Part shown: positions 60,601 through 64,000 of the stretch, piece by piece | Position numbering within the stretch: position 1 is the first letter of the stretch | How the letters are laid out: every line of letters begins with the position of its first letter | Source of the DNA: Henckelia pumila | Taxonomy: Eukaryota; Streptophyta; Magnoliopsida; Lamiales; Gesneriaceae | NCBI RefSeq assembly: GCF_033568475.1 | Contig: NC_133123.1 | Coordinates: forward strand, 192,420,821-192,484,820 | Direction: 5' to 3' | DNA: 64,000 nucleotides | Notes under the pieces: model-generated | What the model saw: only the letters and a program-made list of their open reading frames with translations | Told to the model about the DNA's origin: nothing | Database searches by the model: none | Position numbers and translations under genes: made by a program

Positions 60601-61635
60601 TGCAGAGACATTTTGCTTAAAAAAAGTGTTTTTTAATTTGACTTTTAAAAGTACTTCATAAGTATATACAAGCTGTAATAATTTTGTGTTAAAATAGATA
60701 GATTAAAAGAACTTTTTTTAGATGAGTTTTAAAAAAAAAACATTTGAAAAGCTAAAAATATGGGATTTCAAAACTTAATTATTTTGACTTAAATAAGTGC
60801 TTTTAAGCACGACATATCTATCCAAACATATTTGGAACAATAAAAGTATTTTTTTTTTAAAAAAAACATTTTTTTCTCTTCTAGCTTCTTAATCCAAAGA
60901 CACTCTAAGTAAGTGTTTCGACAACTAATAAATGATTAAAAACCAGTAAAAGTAAAATTATAGGATTAAATAAAGCCCAACTTTAATAAAGTAGAGAACG
61001 AATTACATAACATATATAGTAGGATGAATTTGACAATTTTGTCTATGGCTGACCTTGTATACTAGTCTTCTGAAATTTAATTATATCTTTTCACACTATC
61101 TATATATCCATTTAATTAGCATATTGACCAATGTCAATATTCTACGTATGCCATGAAACTTAAGCCGACCTTGGATGGAGCGAAGTGTATGAAGGATTGA
61201 CATAGGTGGGACGAGAAATTATAATTCTATCGCTAAATAAATACATTTCGGTTTCGAAATTAATTCAACACTTGGTTAAAGCGACCAAATTTAATATTAC
61301 ATCACCAATTTATAGACGAAATTTAAACTCACTCACAAAATACAGCCAGAAAATTTTAAACTAAATTTTGACGTTAAATTAAACTTGCCGCGAAGACCGA
61401 GTTAACGAATGAAATTGTTTAGGAATTAAATCCGATGAATCATTCCTCGGTTTGATGCAGAGTGCGTATGTTAATTAATTTGTTATATATAGATTGATAA
61501 ATTATTTTGAAAAAAAAAAAAGCTAAATTTATCGATCGCTAAAAATTAGCCAATGTAGGAATGATTACGAAAAAGTCATCAGTACTATTATCCTCTCAAC
61601 CTATATAATCTATTATATAATAAAATAAAAATATA
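57666..61635. other. AT-rich intergenic region without recognisable genes
   Basis: No long open frame with a recognisable motif. A 33-bp segment starting TGTATTTAGTTGATTTTTTT occurs twice at 59928-59960 and 60024-60056. A stretch at about 60600-60905 resembles a degenerate MITE (AAGTGCTTTT-type motifs) without definable ends. A small frame at 58374-58622 is discussed among the rejected items. Confidence 0.55.
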
Positions 61636-61644
61636 TAATTATTA

Positions 61645-61957
61645 GGGAAAACTGCAAATTTGATCCTGTATGTTTGTCATTTTGCGATTTTGGTCATCTA
61701 TGCTTTCATATTTCAATTTTAGTCCTGCATGTTCCTATTTTTGGCAATTTCGATCTTTTTTATTCGAAAATGCTTACGTGGCACTGTACACGTCAGCTCC
61801 ACATCAGCACTGAATTTGTGCCACGTCAGCACCACGTCGGAAAAAAGACTAAAATTGCCAAAAAAATAAAGATAACATACTAAAACTGAAATCTGAAAAT
61901 ATAAAGGACTGAAATCGCAAAGTGACAAACCTGCAGGACCAAAAAAGCAATTTTCCC
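61645..61957. mobile_element. Mutator-type MITE, copy 2 (9-bp TSD TAATTATTA)
   Basis: A 313-bp element with ends GGGAAAACTGCAAATTTGAT and the reverse of AAAAAAGCAATTTTCCC. It is flanked by perfect TAATTATTA repeats (61636-61644 and 61958-61966). Same family and same length as 42616-42928. Confidence 0.93.
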
Positions 61958-61966
61958 TAATTATTA

Positions 61967-62425
61967 TACAAATAATTGGAACATTTTGAGAAAAAAGTAA
62001 GATGTTTAATTTAGGAAAAATTTAGCAAAATCGTCATATAGGTTGAGTTATTTTGGTTTTTATCCTCTAAATAATAAAAGGAATGGGTCTTAGCACGATA
62101 AATTATTGTAACAAACAACCTTTTATTATTAACAAGTCTGGGTTTGATCATTAAATCGACAAACTTTGATCTTTTGCAATAGGTTTTATATTTTAAGTTA
62201 TTTTAGTCTAATTACTCATGACATGATATCGAACAAGTCATCATCAATTTCCAATGCACATTAACGATCCATGTTACAACATCAGCATTTGTCGGCGTAA
62301 CATAAACATTTTTTTTAGTACTACGTCTAATTAAATAGGATAAAAAACAAAAATATACATATAATTATCTAATTTATTAGACCAAAATCAAACTATGAAT
62401 AATTTATAAGTGATGAATTAAAACT
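61967..62425. other. AT-rich intergenic sequence
   Basis: Left flank of the copia LTR. Nothing recognisable. Confidence 0.5.
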
Positions 62426-63153
62426 TGTTGGAAAATTTGATTGTGCTTAATGAATTGAAATTAAGCAATGCAAAGTTCGAAAAAAAAAAATGATTGAGAA
62501 GCTGAAAAAAAAAATTTGATTGAGGTGCAGGGGCGCAGAAAATTGCGCCCCTGCACTGGTCATGCTGCCTGGGCGTGTGCCCAGGCAAGCAGGGGTGGTG
62601 CAAGGGCGCAATATATTGCGCCCCTGCACTAGTGCTTCTGCCTTGGAATTTTCCAAGGCACCTAGAGTGGTGCAAGGGCGCAATATGTTGCGCCCCTGCA
62701 TCGGTGCTTCTGGCCACACGAAAAGTTGAATCCTTCTTTCGAATTTTTTGATATTTTTGACTTTTTTTGGTGAATTTAGTCAGTTATTTTTACCAAAATA
62801 CATACCACATGAGTGAAAAGTTTTTTCTTTACATGTAAACAATATAAATATGAGAATCAAACATCATTTTTGATATAGATAATCAGATTCTCAGATTTTC
62901 AAATACATTCTTCACATATTTTGTTTCTTCTTCTTTTTACAAAAGAGAGTTCATATCATTTCTGGTTGTAAGAACTTGTGATATATAGTGCTATATTCAC
63001 AAGTAGAAGTTGTTGTATCTTGGGAGAAGATTGCCAAACACTGTAAGCACCAAGAGCGGGGCAAAATCTTCTTAAGAAAATCGTGTTCAACACGAGCCTC
63101 AACTGTTGAATTCTTTTTCTATTTTCTTCTGCCATATTCAAGTTTTTCCAACA
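62426..63153 (+). repeat. 5' LTR of a second copia element
   Basis: TGTTGGAAAA...TTTTTCCAACA, with 10-bp complementary ends, 728 bp. A gag start lies 46 bases downstream. The boundaries rest on the terminal symmetry and the position before gag, since the 3' LTR is beyond the window. No Met-type primer-binding site follows; the first bases after it are AATATACCAACAAGC. Confidence 0.75.
62525..62701 (+). repeat. Tandem hairpin array in the copia LTR
   Basis: Three 32-bp inverted repeats (GCAGGGGCGCA or GCAAGGGCGCA, loop, TGCGCCCCTGC) start at 62525, 62598 and 62670, a 72-73 bp period. Between them lie two different smaller hairpins: TGCCTGGGC-GTGT-GCCCAGGCA and TGCCTTGGA-ATTT-TCCAAGGCA. GC-rich against a very AT-rich LTR. 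Open frames across it on both strands are artefacts of the repeat. Confidence 0.93.
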
Positions 63154-63198
63154 AATATACCAACAAGCTTAAGAAGATTTTTCTGAAAAAATTTGAAG

Positions 63199-64000
63199 AT
63201 GGCATCATCATCAACAACGACGAACACTCCTGCGACACTTGGAGAAAAAACTGAAAAATTTAATGGTGCAGACTTCAAAAGATGGCAACAGAAAATGTTG
63301 TTATATCTCACAACTTTGAGTCTGGCCAGATTTCTGAAAGTAGATCCTCCTTCCATTCCTGAAGATGAAGTCGATCCTTGCAGAAGGGCCGCAGCAGACG
63401 CATGGAACCAAAGCGACTTCCTTTGCAAGAACTACATTCTGAATGGACTAGACAATGCATTATACAATGTGTATTGTCAAGTGAAAACTGCAAAGAAATT
63501 GTGGGAGATGCTTGAAAAGAAATACAAAGCGGATGATGTTGGCCTTAAAAAATTCATCGTAGGACGTTTCCTAGATTTCAAGATGGTAGACTCCAAATCT
63601 GTAGTGAGTCAAGTGCAGGAACTAAAAGTATTACTGCACGAGATTCATGCGGAGATGATGAGTCTTAGCGAGTCATTTCAAGTTGCTGCATTGATCGAGA
63701 AACTCCCTCCTTTGTGATTTCAAAAATTACTTGAAGCACAAGAAGAAGGAAATGAAACTCGAAGATCTGATCACAAGACTGAGGATTGAGAAAGATAACC
63801 GTGCTACTGAGAACAAGACAAGTAAGATGGCTGCTAAAGTTAACATTGTGGAATCAAGCAACAAAGGAAAGAAGCGAAAATTTGTGAATGAAAAATCACC
63901 ATCGAAGTATCAAAAGAAGTTTAAAGGAAATTGTTACAACTGCGAAAAATCAAACCATATAACAAAGGATTGTAGACGCCCAAAGAAAGGGAAAGAACAA
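63199..64000 (+). pseudogene. Copia gag, frameshifted, runs off the window
   Basis: The frame starts MASSSTTTNTPATLGEKTEK at 63199, chosen because this is the usual start of this gag type. It continues through FNGADFKRWQQKMLLYLTTL, LWEMLEKKYKADDVGLKKFI and AALIEKLPPL, and stops at TGA (63715-63717). The gag domain resumes in another frame (DFKNYLKHKKKEM-like, from about 63719), so a small deletion at the junction breaks it. A complete zinc knuckle, CYNCEKSNHITKDC (C-x2-C-x4-H-x4-C), lies at about 63932-63975. Pol would follow beyond 64000. Confidence 0.9.

Noticed and set aside
62418..62729. Open frames on both strands across the GC-rich LTR repeats
   Set aside because: They translate the hairpin repeats; equally open on both strands.

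Overview
The window is a transposon-dominated stretch of a flowering-plant genome, probably a eudicot. Evidence: every large coding signal belongs to plant LTR retrotransposons (Ty3/gypsy chromovirus, Tat/Athila-type, Sirevirus-type and other Ty1/copia); the small elements are plant CACTA, hAT, Helitron, Mutator and Tourist types; the only recognisable host coding sequence is a captured fragment of a plant mitochondrial ADP/ATP carrier. I found no intact host gene, no tRNA or rRNA gene and no CRISPR array. All calls come from reading the sequence; no database search was possible.

Layout. 1-1434: 5' end of a Tat/Athila-type element on the minus strand (gag start, primer-binding site, LTR) inserted into a gypsy LTR (1435-2412), followed by that gypsy element's decayed integrase (2545-3880, minus). 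3919-7202: another decayed gypsy pol with its 3' LTR (plus). 7203-14580: 3' two thirds of a Sirevirus-type copia element (minus) with an extra env-like ORF, split by a gypsy solo LTR (10097-11557, TSD TTCGG). Its integrase is fused in frame to a gypsy reverse transcriptase start at about 14580. 14581-34849: two gypsy elements in tandem on the minus strand sharing one LTR (22469-24139). The left one is split by a 4.7-kb CACTA element (17195-21884) carrying an ADP/ATP carrier fragment. The right one is split by a full-length copia element (25080-34433, TSD GGTAC).

34850-39440: two related gypsy LTRs in opposite orientation, one leading into a short gag leader (plus), the other closing a decayed integrase (minus). 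39441-43564: unassigned decayed sequence, three MITEs, a 46-bp tandem duplication and a CA microsatellite. 43568-51251: a non-coding, Tat-like LTR element (minus) with two tandem-repeat arrays next to its 3' LTR. Its 5' LTR is split by a TRIM array with three LTRs (47671-50994). 51285-57392: a hAT-like element, a Helitron candidate with two 3' termini and a Tourist-like MITE. 57396-62425: AT-rich intergenic DNA with one more Mutator-type MITE. 62426-64000: LTR and gag of a copia element that runs off the window.

The elements form a nested record: target-site duplications and interrupted frames give the order of insertion. The most original signals are not genes. LTR families that look unrelated each carry short inverted repeats in the part before the coding region; in the last copia LTR the repeats show compensatory changes. 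A promoter-like block lies just before the Sirevirus env-like ORF once the solo LTR is removed. Nonsense mutations show a possible methylation-decay signature.
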